A DNA stretch of 14,217 nucleotides from Spirochaetales bacterium (GTDB lineage Bacteria; Spirochaetota; Spirochaetia; DSM-27196; SLST01), in NCBI GenBank assembly GCA_028284845.1, contig JANQQY010000466.1:1-14217 (forward strand). The letters are read 5' to 3'. Shown here piece by piece: positions 1 through 5,885 of this stretch (the stretch's first letter is position 1; each line of letters opens with the position of its first letter). A program made the position numbers and the translations under genes. The notes beneath the pieces are model-generated. The model did no database searches. It was not told the origin of the DNA and saw only the letters and a program-made list of their open reading frames with translations.

Positions 1-483
1 AACGCCATGGGCCATGTACCAAAGAAGCACCACCAGATGGCAGCCACAGTAATCCGCACCGCGTTTGTGCAGGACTCTCCTGAGGACGCCTCGCAGCAGT
101 GGCGAGACAACGCCGACGGCTTAAGGGATCGCTTTCCGAAGCTCGCAACGCTCATGGATGAGGCTGAGCAGGAAGTGCTGGCGTTCATGCAGTTTCCGAA
201 GGACCATTGGAAGCAGATCGCGAGTACCAACCCACTCGAGCGGGTGAACAAGGAGATCAAGCGGCGAGCGAACGTCATAGGGATATTCCCGAACGACGCT
301 GCCATCGTTCGGCTCGTTGGTACGCTGGTTATTGAGCAGACTGAGGAGTGGCACCTCACTCGTCATTACATGAGCTATGAGAGCCTGGCCAAGGTGGTCA
401 GCCTGAATCGGCAGAGCGTTTGCTGGAGAAGCAGGCAGTGGCGTAGATCCCGGATACCGGAGGCGGGAACCTACACCACTTGA
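1..483 (+). CDS. IS256-family transposase, C-terminal part (5' end outside window)
   Basis: This is the C-terminal third of a DDE transposase of the IS256 (mutator-like) family, which cuts and re-joins its own element's ends. The frame is open from base 1, so the true start lies to the left. Family marks are the VPKKHHQM block, RFPKLATLMDEAE, and the NPLERVNKEIKRR block (about 76 to 88 residues in), which carries the conserved acidic residue of the catalytic triad, followed by GIFPNDAAIVRLVGTLVIEQ. The extreme C-terminus looks odd. After ESLAKV the frame reads arginine- and tryptophan-rich sequence to 483, whereas the frame starting two bases later gives GQPESAERLLEKQAVA and stops at 444 to 446, which looks more like a natural end. 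A one-base deletion near 391 to 402 is therefore possible. The catalytic part is unaffected, so activity cannot be judged from this piece. Confidence 0.85.
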   Translation, partial: NAMGHVPKKHHQMAATVIRTAFVQDSPEDASQQWRDNADGLRDRFPKLATLMDEAEQEVLAFMQFPKDHWKQIASTNPLERVNKEIKRRANVIGIFPNDAAIVRLVGTLVIEQTEEWHLTRHYMSYESLAKVVSLNRQSVCWRSRQWRRSRIPEAGTYTT

Positions 484-490
484 TGCAATG
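1..490 (+). mobile_element. Right-hand part of an IS256-family insertion sequence
   Basis: The window opens inside an insertion sequence whose transposase C-terminus is recognisable. The stretch at about 470 to 490, reading CTACACCACTTGATGCAAT, resembles the terminal repeats of IS256-family elements, which often carry a TACACCACTTG-type block, so I place the right end near 490. The left end is outside the window, so neither the inverted repeat pair nor a target duplication can be checked. Sequence just beyond 490 looks like a fragment of a different transposase, which suggests that this element landed in older mobile DNA. The boundary is approximate. Confidence 0.5.
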
Positions 491-496
491 AAAGTC

Positions 497-625
497 GGGT
501 GGTCGCTTCGGCCCTACCAACTGCGCCAGCGATCGGCGACCATCCACATGTTCGACGCGATGGACTCCCTCCCCGAGCTCATCCAGCACATTTCGCCCAA
601 AGGGACGCAACTGATACGCCGCTAA
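497..625 (+). pseudogene. Probable IS91-type transposase remnant
   Basis: One plus-strand frame from about 497 to the TAA at 623 to 625 reads TIHMFDAMDSLPELIQH followed by ISPKGTQLIRR. From memory this resembles the C-terminal block of IS91-like (Y2, zinc-binding) transposases, in which a 'FDALDFLAELTQHIP' segment is followed by 'RYYG'. Here the Tyr after LIRR is replaced by a stop, there is no start codon and no catalytic region, and the fragment abuts the IS256 end, so I read it as a broken leftover. The match is short and recognised by eye. The rest of the gap up to 870 holds one 72-codon frame (625 to 843) that resembles nothing I know and is probably not a gene. Confidence 0.4.
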
Positions 626-843
626 TGGAAGCTCGGCATGTCTCGAAGAGCGAACTCTCGCAGATAATGACGACAAACAGGTCTGCGCCCGATCGACTGC
701 TCGATCCGGACAATCAGTCGGCCACGCTCGTTATCCTCGAGACAGCGGGCACGTCCTCGGCAAGAGCTCAAGGTTCAGATCGCGCAATATGTACAACCCG
801 CGCTTCTCAGCTTGCCTGCCACCGAGTAGATGATAGCCCGTGA

Positions 844-860
844 CGCGACTGAGAGTCGCG
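844..860. other. Perfect 7-bp stem-loop downstream of the toxin pseudogene
   Basis: CGCGACT, loop GAG, AGTCGCG form a perfect hairpin eleven bases past the restored stop codon of the PIN toxin on the minus strand. There is no T-run on either side, so it is not a textbook intrinsic terminator. It may still mark the 3' end of the toxin-antitoxin transcript or stabilise it. Confidence 0.4.
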
Positions 861-870
861 GAAGGCTGTC

Positions 871-1268
871 TCAGCCACCCCAGGCGGTATCCACGCCGGG
901 ATAAGCGCGGATCAACGGGTCGGTCGTAACGAGGGTAAGTGATTCGGTCTTCGCCTGAGCAATTAGCAGTCTGTCGAACGGGTCGCGATGCAGCGGCGGC
1001 AGACCGGCGAGTGCCCACTGTGCCGAAGGTGGATCGGCAGCACCTCCCACCTGTTTTTCATGAGCTCCCGCTCGACTATCGTTTGCAACGGTTCGGTAAG
1101 CTCAAGCTTGCCGAGCCCCGTCCTGATCTGCGCCTCCCAGGACGAGACAACACTAAACCCCACCCTTGCGTCGATGTCAGCAAGCAACTCGAGAACCGCG
1201 GTGGGCAGCTTCTCGGGCTCTATCGACCACCAGAAAAAGGAGTGTGTATCGAGGAGGTACCCTTTCAC
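871..1268 (-). pseudogene. vapC: PIN-domain (VapC-family) toxin, frameshifted
   Basis: VapC-type toxins are small PIN-domain ribonucleases neutralised by a partner antitoxin. From a GTG start at 1268 the frame reads MKGYLLDTHSFFWW, with metal-binding Asp7 in LLDTH and Glu45 in SSWEAQIR, then GKLELTEPL and EVLPIHLRHSG. At about 1011 to 1018 the frame is lost: it continues as HSPVCRRC and stops at 963. The other frame continues the family exactly as ALAGLPPLHRDPFDRLLIAQ, AKTESLTLVTTD and so on, ending at 871 (WGG then stop). A single missing base in the AGTGGGCAC stretch explains this. The shifted part holds the acidic residues of DPFDR and TTD, so the frame as written should make an inactive toxin. 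The GTG start overlaps the antitoxin stop by four bases, the usual coupling in such operons. A sequencing error is the main alternative. Confidence 0.85.
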
Positions 1269-1492
1269 TCGAACTCCTGCAGGGTCTGCTCGTTCAGAGG
1301 GGCATCGAAGTCGTCAGCGACCCGTCCCTTGCCGCGCGAAAGCCCCGACGTCCTTGCGTGCCCGAGCGGTCGCAGGGGCTGAAGAGTGATCAGCGGCACG
1401 CCGTTACGCGCGACCACGACCTCCTCACCCGCGAGCGCCCGCTCGACGAGACGGGAGAACTGCGTTTTGGCCTCGTGCATGTTGACTTGCAT
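1265..1492 (-). CDS. Phd/YefM-family antitoxin, partner of the PIN toxin
   Basis: A 75-residue protein that fits Phd/YefM antitoxins: the N-terminal MQVNMHEAKTQFSRLVERAL helix region, then GEEVVVARNGVPLITLQPL, which forms the DNA-binding fold, and a charged, flexible C-terminal tail (residues about 45 to 75) that would wrap the toxin. It would bind and block the PIN ribonuclease and repress its own promoter. The ATG at 1492 has no clear Shine-Dalgarno sequence. A TATCAT box six bases upstream suggests that transcription starts at or next to the start codon. The last codons overlap the toxin's GTG. The antitoxin looks intact while the toxin is broken, the order of decay expected if losing the antitoxin first would be lethal. 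Confidence 0.85.
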   Translation of the reverse strand: MQVNMHEAKTQFSRLVERALAGEEVVVARNGVPLITLQPLRPLGHARTSGLSRGKGRVADDFDAPLNEQTLQEFE

Positions 1493-1498
1493 GACTCA

Positions 1499-1529
1499 AT
1501 GATAGACTAAGGAAACACACGCATGTGAA
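1499..1529 (-). promoter_or_regulatory. Candidate promoter of the antitoxin-toxin operon
   Basis: On the minus strand TTCACA (1529 to 1524) and TATCAT (1504 to 1499) are separated by 19 bases, a little long for sigma-70. TATCAT ends six bases before the antitoxin ATG, so the transcript would be leaderless or nearly so. No Shine-Dalgarno sequence is present, which agrees with that reading. Confidence 0.35.
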
Positions 1530-1592
1530 CACCTCCCAACCCCGCGCCGGCGATTCGTTGCACCAGTCAAATGCCGTTGCTCGCGGTGTGAC

Positions 1593-1638
1593 CGACCGAC
1601 ACGTCGGTCGCCCCTTGAGGGGATCCGCGGGTTAACCC
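1593..1638. repeat. Three consecutive perfect palindromes between the two toxin-antitoxin remnants
   Basis: Read left to right: CGACCGAC-AC-GTCGGTCG (1593 to 1610, 8-bp arms), CCCCT-TG-AGGGG (1611 to 1622, 5-bp arms) and GGGTTAACCC (1629 to 1638). They fill most of the gap between the CopG-type antitoxin remnant, which ends at 1647, and the antitoxin promoter near 1499 to 1529. None is followed by a T-run. They could be transcript-end hairpins for the minus-strand operon, protein-binding sites, or leftovers of a mobile-element end. Confidence 0.4.
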
Positions 1639-1646
1639 TTCGTTTC

Positions 1647-1890
1647 CTATAGTGTTTGCTTCTGAAGCTCGGATTCGATTCGCTCGGAGAGTAACACCTG
1701 TAGGAGCGACTGGTAGGGAATGTCGTTCTTGTTGGCCAGAAGCTTGAGCTCCTCGAGCGTCGACTCAGGCAGGCGCAGTGAGATCGTCTTGGTAGATGGT
1801 TTGAGGTTGGGAGACGCCGCGCTTGGCCTGCTACCGATCGACGTACTCGGTCGAGTCGTGGTCCGCCAGAATCCTGATAGCAGTCGCTCT
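1647..1890 (-). pseudogene. CopG-type (PF12441-like) antitoxin remnant with compensating frameshifts
   Basis: The last 50 residues, KPSTKTISLRLPESTLEELK followed by LLANKNDIPYQSLLQVLLSE, are a clear ribbon-helix-helix domain of CopG-type antitoxins. In the family this follows a 'FWxxHDSTEYVDWSxAKRxxFPN' segment. Here that segment is present but in another frame: the main frame has EERLLSGFW, then ADHDSTEYVDR appears in a second frame with an in-frame TAG (1831 to 1833), and PNLKPSTK is back in the first. A one-base loss near 1861 to 1865 and a two-base loss (or one-base gain) near 1811 to 1815 explain this. The frame stays open, so a protein with a scrambled middle of about 18 residues is possible, but I find no ATG, GTG or other good start after the preceding stop (1891), and the usual N-terminal dozen residues are missing. 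No toxin partner is present. It lies directly behind the DUF4287 gene. Confidence 0.7.
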
Positions 1891-2466
1891 TCAGCTATGA
1901 TCCCTCCACGCAGTCTCAAGCGCAGATCGCACCTCCGGCGGCAGCGTGCGGGCCGACTTCTCGTCCAGTTCGACCATATGCCCAATCCTGTCGCTCCCAC
2001 CAACACCCTTCGCCGCCACAAAGGGGGCTGCCAACGGAGTGTCGCCAAGCGCGATGGCGAGCCTGATGTGGCCCTTCGGAGAGGGTGCGATGACCGCAAA
2101 CTGCTTCTTCCGTTTGAAGGGAATGTAGGTTCTACAGGCGATGCTCTGCACGTCGTCCGAGAGGGACATGATGGTCTTCTCAAGTGAGCGGTAGGAGACA
2201 GCCCGCTGGTCGGTTGTGTCACCAAACAGATTCTTTTCGATTGCCCCGCGGTCCTCGTACTCGCTCGGCCCCTCAGACACCTGAAAGACAGTGACGGCCT
2301 GGTAGTGGCCAAGCCCATGCTCGCTCTTTAACCACGCGACCGCCTTCGTCTTGTCGCCCGCTGCGGCGGCCGGGATCAGGGCGATCCATTCGTCGGCTGT
2401 TCGCCCCGTCTTCTCCTTCATATTGCGGATGATCGCATCACCCATTTCTTTTGCTGAGAGTGCCAT
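1891..2466 (-). CDS. DUF4287 plus DUF5655 domain protein
   Basis: A 191-residue protein of unknown function with two recognisable parts. Residues 1 to about 65, MALSAKEMGDAIIRNMKEKT through WLKSEHGLGHYQAVTVF, match the DUF4287 domain. Residues about 75 to 191, with the IACRTYIPFKRKKQFAVIAP stretch, match the DUF5655 domain, whose members often sit with DUF4287. I start at the ATG at 2466, not nine codons earlier, because it overlaps the ArsR stop by one base (TAATG) and has GGAGGT eight bases upstream. It is the third gene of an operon behind DUF1761 and ArsR genes, so it should be induced with them. No signal peptide or membrane segment is visible, which points to the cytoplasm. I cannot give it a biochemical role. 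Confidence 0.85.
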   Translation of the reverse strand: MALSAKEMGDAIIRNMKEKTGRTADEWIALIPAAAAGDKTKAVAWLKSEHGLGHYQAVTVFQVSEGPSEYEDRGAIEKNLFGDTTDQRAVSYRSLEKTIMSLSDDVQSIACRTYIPFKRKKQFAVIAPSPKGHIRLAIALGDTPLAAPFVAAKGVGGSDRIGHMVELDEKSARTLPPEVRSALETAWRDHS

Positions 2467-2753
2467 TACTCTACCTCCAGTTTTGATTTCCATGACGCGA
2501 AGAGTGAGTCCATCGCCTCGGGAATGCCGTAGAAGTGCCTGTAGATCGACTCCTTCTCGCTTCGAATGAGGCCCGCTCGCTCCACGGTGTTGATATGGTT
2601 CATCACGGCAAAGCGCGATATGGGAAACGCCTCACTGATCTCTTGAAGCGTGATCCCCGGACGGCTGTGGACCATTTGTATGATGGTCCGACGGTTGTGA
2701 TCAGCCAATGCCCTGAAACCGGAATCGATCTGTTCGTCACTCATCTGGGACAT
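2466..2753 (-). CDS. ArsR-family winged-helix transcriptional repressor
   Basis: A 95-residue DNA-binding protein of the ArsR/SmtB type. It begins with the family's FRALADHNRRTIIQMV helix, then the helix-turn-helix LQEISEAFPISRFAVMNHIN (about residues 36 to 55), VERAGLIRSEKESIYRHFYG for the wing, and a C-terminal helix. No cysteine occurs anywhere, so this is not a thiol metal sensor. It belongs to the cysteine-free ArsR branch often linked to small enzymes and membrane proteins. It starts three bases after the DUF1761 stop and touches the next gene's start, so the three are co-translated. The best target in the window is the 12-bp palindrome between the operon promoter and the DUF1761 ribosome-binding site, implying autorepression. 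Inducer unknown. Confidence 0.9.
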   Translation of the reverse strand: MSQMSDEQIDSGFRALADHNRRTIIQMVHSRPGITLQEISEAFPISRFAVMNHINTVERAGLIRSEKESIYRHFYGIPEAMDSLFASWKSKLEVE

Positions 2754-2756
2754 GAG

Positions 2757-3170
2757 TCACCCAATGGACCATGCAAGTACAGCCAGCAAGAGATGCGCGA
2801 CGATTGCATAGCCTTCGTCGATAAGGTAGAGCGGCCACGGACGGTCCTCGAAGTACTTGATTCGAAGGTTTGCCAGACCGCTTGTCACGATCCAGATCCC
2901 AAGGCCTATGGCGATCGCCGCCGCAAGAGACGACGCCCCAAGATTCACGATCGCGAGCCACACGCCGTAGGTGATGGCAAGCGAATAGAGCGTAGACGCG
3001 AGGTATCCGGGTGCAGCCGGGACACCAGATTCCTGGATATCACCAGGGCCGAGCCATAGTGCCTTCATCCACGGAGAGGCAAAAAAAAGAGGAGAGTACC
3101 AGAGCATCCCGACGATCATCGTCCCGATGGTACCAACGAGGAGATAGAGCCAGCTCACGCCAAAATTCAT
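2757..3170 (-). CDS. DUF1761-family small membrane protein
   Basis: A 137-residue integral membrane protein with about four hydrophobic segments (roughly residues 5 to 30, 55 to 77, 80 to 101 and 115 to 136). The opening VSWLYLLVGTIGTMIVGMLW, followed by YSPLFFASPWMKAL, is the hallmark of DUF1761, whose function is not known. The start at 3170 is supported by a strong AGGAGG about eight bases upstream (minus strand). It is the first gene of an operon with the ArsR repressor and the DUF4287/DUF5655 protein. Such small membrane proteins are often found next to ArsR genes in other bacteria, but the link is by association only. Confidence 0.87.
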   Translation of the reverse strand: MNFGVSWLYLLVGTIGTMIVGMLWYSPLFFASPWMKALWLGPGDIQESGVPAAPGYLASTLYSLAITYGVWLAIVNLGASSLAAAIAIGLGIWIVTSGLANLRIKYFEDRPWPLYLIDEGYAIVAHLLLAVLAWSIG

Positions 3171-3182
3171 ATGTTCTTCCTC

Positions 3183-3194
3183 CTACACGTGTAG
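3183..3194. promoter_or_regulatory. Perfect 12-bp palindrome, candidate ArsR operator
   Basis: CTACACGTGTAG is a perfect palindrome 10 bases downstream of the -10 box of the DUF1761 operon and immediately upstream of its ribosome-binding site. A repressor bound here would block transcript initiation. ArsR-family proteins bind symmetric sites of this size, and the operon encodes one. The assignment is inferred from position. Confidence 0.55.
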
Positions 3195-3204
3195 ATTATT
3201 GCAC

Positions 3205-3233
3205 ATGATATGCAGATTCTTCGGAAGAGGCAA
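3205..3233 (-). promoter_or_regulatory. Sigma-70-type promoter of the DUF1761-arsR-DUF4287 operon
   Basis: On the minus strand TTGCCT (3233 to 3228) and TATCAT (3210 to 3205) are separated by exactly 17 bases. Transcription would start near 3198 and give a short leader with AGGAGG before the ATG at 3170. The palindrome at 3183 to 3194 lies in the initially transcribed region. Confidence 0.6.
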
Positions 3234-3299
3234 CCATGCCCACAGCCGGAATCACTCAAATGCAGTGACACCGGAACAGTGCGAGGGTGATCAATCGGT

Positions 3300-3896
3300 A
3301 TGAGGGCTTGGCTGTTGATAGGGATGGGATTGGTAGTGGGAATCGCGGGCGCTGGAGCCCACGACGCACAGAGTCCGAGCGAGAGCTTCGTGCTCCGAGC
3401 AGTCGGCTCCCGAGTCATCGACTACGGATTGGTCTTTGGCGCATCCGCCGGGGTCCAGGCACTGACTGCCCTGACGCTTGGTGCACCCTCCGCCGATTGG
3501 TTCGCGAATGAGAGCTGGAGTCTCTCAGCATGGGCCGCAGCAACCATGTCCGCACCAATGTGGACCTATACGACCCTCCTGGTTCGTAGCTCGCCTCAGT
3601 CGACGATCGGTCATCGAGCGACGGGGCTCAGGGTGGTCACAACGAACGGTGAGCCGATCTCATTCACTCGCAGCCTCGCGCGTTCGGCGGTGATGTTTGC
3701 CGGCTGGGAGCTCGCCCATATTGCTCTGTTCATCCCGCGAAACGTCGCGACCGACACACCCGCTCCCTGGCAGCTTGCCGGGCTCCTCGCGGCTACCGGC
3801 TACCTTGTCGCCGACATCGTCACGGTGATCGCGACCGGTGGCCAGGCGAGCATCGCGGACCTTGCCGTTGGGACTCGTCTAGTTCGGGATAGATGA
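3300..3896 (+). CDS. RDD-family membrane protein
   Basis: A 198-residue membrane protein. The family signature is seen in SRVIDYGLVFG (Arg38, Asp41), in the central TIGHRATGLRVVTTNGEPIS followed by FTRSLARSAVMFAGWEL, and at the end in IADLAVGTRLVRDR. RDD proteins are small polytopic proteins, some linked to Na+ or Li+/H+ exchange, but most have no proven role. The first 22 residues (MRAWLLIGMGLVVGIAGAGA) look like a signal anchor, with further hydrophobic stretches near 40 to 60, 80 to 95, 128 to 146 and 157 to 178. The Shine-Dalgarno sequence is weak (GAGGGTGA about ten bases upstream), so the start is likely but not certain. It diverges from the DUF1761 operon and runs directly into the end of the reductase gene on the other strand. 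Confidence 0.85.
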   Translation: MRAWLLIGMGLVVGIAGAGAHDAQSPSESFVLRAVGSRVIDYGLVFGASAGVQALTALTLGAPSADWFANESWSLSAWAAATMSAPMWTYTTLLVRSSPQSTIGHRATGLRVVTTNGEPISFTRSLARSAVMFAGWELAHIALFIPRNVATDTPAPWQLAGLLAATGYLVADIVTVIATGGQASIADLAVGTRLVRDR

Positions 3897-4400
3897 CTAC
3901 GCGTGGACGACGTCAAACTCGACATGCATGATGTCTGCCATTTGCTCCGATACCCGAAGTCGTAGCTCGACTGAGACTCCGTCCTCAAAGACTCCGGGCC
4001 CCTCGCCCAGGAGCGACGGTTGGATGTCAAGGACAATGCCGCTCACCAACCCGGCCCGCGCAAACGCGGTGTTCGTCGTGGTACCTCCGGCGAGAAGCAA
4101 GTTCTCCATGCCCTCGTCGGCCAGAGATGCAACCAACTCGGGCGCAGAACCCGCGCGGACTTCGGCGTTCTCGGGCTGTGCGGTTGTGGAGAGCACGATG
4201 AGTCGGCCCGGAAGCGGCCACATCTCCGACTCGACGTACGAACGATACGCTCCCCTGCCGACAAGCACGGCATCCGCCTGCTCGCACCGCGCCATAAAGG
4301 CGTCCAAGCTGTACTGCTCGCTGATCCACTCAAAGCCTCCGCTGCCGTCAGCGATGCGGCCGTCGAGCGACGTTGTGTGATAGATGGTGACCGTGCTCAT
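3897..4400 (-). CDS. Dihydrofolate reductase/RibD C-terminal-like reductase
   Basis: A 167-residue protein of the RibD C-terminal/DHFR-like superfamily, NAD(P)H-dependent reductases of pteridine- or pyrimidine-like substrates. Visible family blocks are TIYHTTSLDGRIADG (residues 5 to 19), ADAVLVGRGAYRSY, the PGRLIVLSTT strand, the glycine-rich NLLLAGGTTTNTAF for cofactor binding, and VSGIVLDIQPSLLGEGPGVF. It is a stand-alone reductase domain without the RibD deaminase domain, so it is not a riboflavin enzyme by itself and the substrate is unknown. No Shine-Dalgarno sequence precedes the ATG at 4400. Instead TACATT lies six bases upstream, hinting at a leaderless transcript. It follows the sulfatase gene by 42 bases on the same strand, and its stop codon directly abuts the stop of the RDD gene. 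Confidence 0.87.
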   Translation of the reverse strand: MSTVTIYHTTSLDGRIADGSGGFEWISEQYSLDAFMARCEQADAVLVGRGAYRSYVESEMWPLPGRLIVLSTTAQPENAEVRAGSAPELVASLADEGMENLLLAGGTTTNTAFARAGLVSGIVLDIQPSLLGEGPGVFEDGVSVELRLRVSEQMADIMHVEFDVVHA

Positions 4401-4406
4401 GGGGTC

Positions 4407-4412
4407 AATGTA
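4407..4412 (-). promoter_or_regulatory. Candidate -10 box of a leaderless reductase transcript
   Basis: TACATT on the minus strand ends six bases before the reductase ATG (4400), the spacing typical of leaderless promoters. No convincing -35 element is seen at 17 bases. The same TAnnnT-six-ATG layout occurs at the antitoxin gene. Confidence 0.3.
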
Positions 4413-4442
4413 CGGAGATCTACCAAGATGGAATGGCGATGG

Positions 4443-5885
4443 TTACGCATGTTGCACAGGGATCGTCGGAAGTCGCATCGTCTTCTGACTCCTGTTCCAC
4501 TCGTCGACCAGGTCGTACTTACGAAGCAAGTCATCAAACGGCATCACACCATCGTGCTTCTCCGCGTACGCATTGGTCAGGCGAAGGAGTCGATCCTGAA
4601 CCTCGGCGTAAGCGGGATTCCCAATCAGATTCCTCTGTTGCTGCAGATCGCGGAGGTTGTCGTAGAGCATGGTTCCCTCATCGAACGGCGTTCGCGAGAA
4701 GGTATACTCCCGGGTCCGGACGCCACGCCAGGAGGTACTCCCTCTGAATGCAGCTGCATGTGCTGGAACAAGATCGGAGATGTAGCACTCGCCGCGCCCC
4801 CGCGCTCCCTCTGACACAAAGAGTTCGTGCAGATCTTGTCCGTCGACATCGGTGGTGAAGCGCATTCCCATGAGGCCCATCAGGCTCACCGGTAGATCGA
4901 CGAGTCCCACGAGTTCGTCTGTCGTCGTCGCCTTTGTAACGCCCTCATAGCTGACGAGAAGAGGAACTCTGATCGACTCTTCGTACGGCAACTGCTTGTT
5001 GGTGAAGCCCTGGCTGCCGAGCATGTCGCCATGGTCGCTCGTGTACACGACGATAGTGTTCTCGAGTTGTCCCGTTCTACGGAGGGATTCAAGCAGGCGG
5101 CCAAACTGTTCATCGAGCGCGGTTATGTGAGCGTAGTACCCCTGGAGATCCTGTCGTATTTTCGCTCGATCCGTCGTAGGACCAGTCCTGAAGAGGAGCC
5201 GGTAGAGCAGCCGAAACATCAGCGGAGTGTTCTTGCGTTGATACACTCTAATCCGCTCCGGGACGTTTGATCGAAGCGTGATTCTGTCCGGGTCGTACAT
5301 GTCGAGATAGGTGTCCGGTACCTGGTGATAGGGATCGTGTGGTGGGCCCCAAGAGAGCACGAGTCCCCAAGGTCGGTCGCGGTTGCGCTCAACGAAGTCG
5401 ATTGCCAGATCGGTCTGGGCAATCGGCTCGTACCCGTCGATCTCCACTTTCTCGTTGTCCGCATCGTAGTAGAACGCCTTCATGTAGCGATGACTCGAGT
5501 TACACACGTTCCATTCATCGAAGCCGAGCCGATGCTCTCGGACAACCGGCGAGCGGCGTGGAACACCGCGAAGGTGCCACTTCCCGACGTACCCGGTATG
5601 GTAGCCGTTGCGCTCCATGACGCGGGCGACACTCTCGGCCTCAGGATCAATTGGCAGGTCGTTGGTCACAGCACGGTGTCGGATGGGCATCAGTCCCGTC
5701 AGCATGGAGCCTCTGGCCGGCACGCAGAGCGGGCTGTTTGAGATACAGTTCTCGAAGCGGACGGCCCGATCCGCGAAGGCGTCGAAGTTGGGCGTCTGGA
5801 CCTCACTGTTCCCATACGCGCCCATATCGCACCACCGGTGCTGATCGGAGAAGACAAAGAGGAGGTTTGGCTTACGCGCCCGCAT
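4443..5885 (-). CDS. Formylglycine-dependent sulfatase (S1 type)
   Basis: A 480-residue type I sulfatase that removes sulfate esters, here probably from a sugar. The CVPAR core at residues 54 to 58 is the C-x-P-x-R motif in which Cys54 is converted to formylglycine by a maturase not present in this window. Metal and sulfate contacts fit: SDQH (Asp14), GKWHLRG (Lys102, His104), PPHDPY (His183), SDHGD (Asp284, His285) and TNK (Lys297). The ATG at 5885 was chosen over one 22 codons upstream because AAGGAGG lies about nine bases before it. It overlaps the symporter gene by 14 bases. No signal peptide is seen, so desulfation is likely cytoplasmic, after uptake. Context with an alpha-L-rhamnosidase suggests a sulfated rhamnose-containing substrate. 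The exact S1 subfamily cannot be given by eye. Confidence 0.92.
   Translation of the reverse strand: MRARKPNLLFVFSDQHRWCDMGAYGNSEVQTPNFDAFADRAVRFENCISNSPLCVPARGSMLTGLMPIRHRAVTNDLPIDPEAESVARVMERNGYHTGYVGKWHLRGVPRRSPVVREHRLGFDEWNVCNSSHRYMKAFYYDADNEKVEIDGYEPIAQTDLAIDFVERNRDRPWGLVLSWGPPHDPYHQVPDTYLDMYDPDRITLRSNVPERIRVYQRKNTPLMFRLLYRLLFRTGPTTDRAKIRQDLQGYYAHITALDEQFGRLLESLRRTGQLENTIVVYTSDHGDMLGSQGFTNKQLPYEESIRVPLLVSYEGVTKATTTDELVGLVDLPVSLMGLMGMRFTTDVDGQDLHELFVSEGARGRGECYISDLVPAHAAAFRGSTSWRGVRTREYTFSRTPFDEGTMLYDNLRDLQQQRNLIGNPAYAEVQDRLLRLTNAYAEKHDGVMPFDDLLRKYDLVDEWNRSQKTMRLPTIPVQHA

Noticed and set aside
499..843. A 114-codon plus-strand frame after the IS256 element
   Set aside because: No family resemblance, no ribosome-binding site, and its first part overlaps the better-supported transposase remnant in another frame.
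1647..2318. The long minus-strand frame taken as one 223-residue protein
   Set aside because: Only its last 80 or so residues look real (CopG-type antitoxin). The rest is an out-of-frame reading of the DUF4287/DUF5655 gene.
4020..4814. A 264-codon plus-strand frame across the reductase and sulfatase 3' ends
   Set aside because: It crosses two well-supported minus-strand genes and their gap, with a composition typical of a shadow frame.
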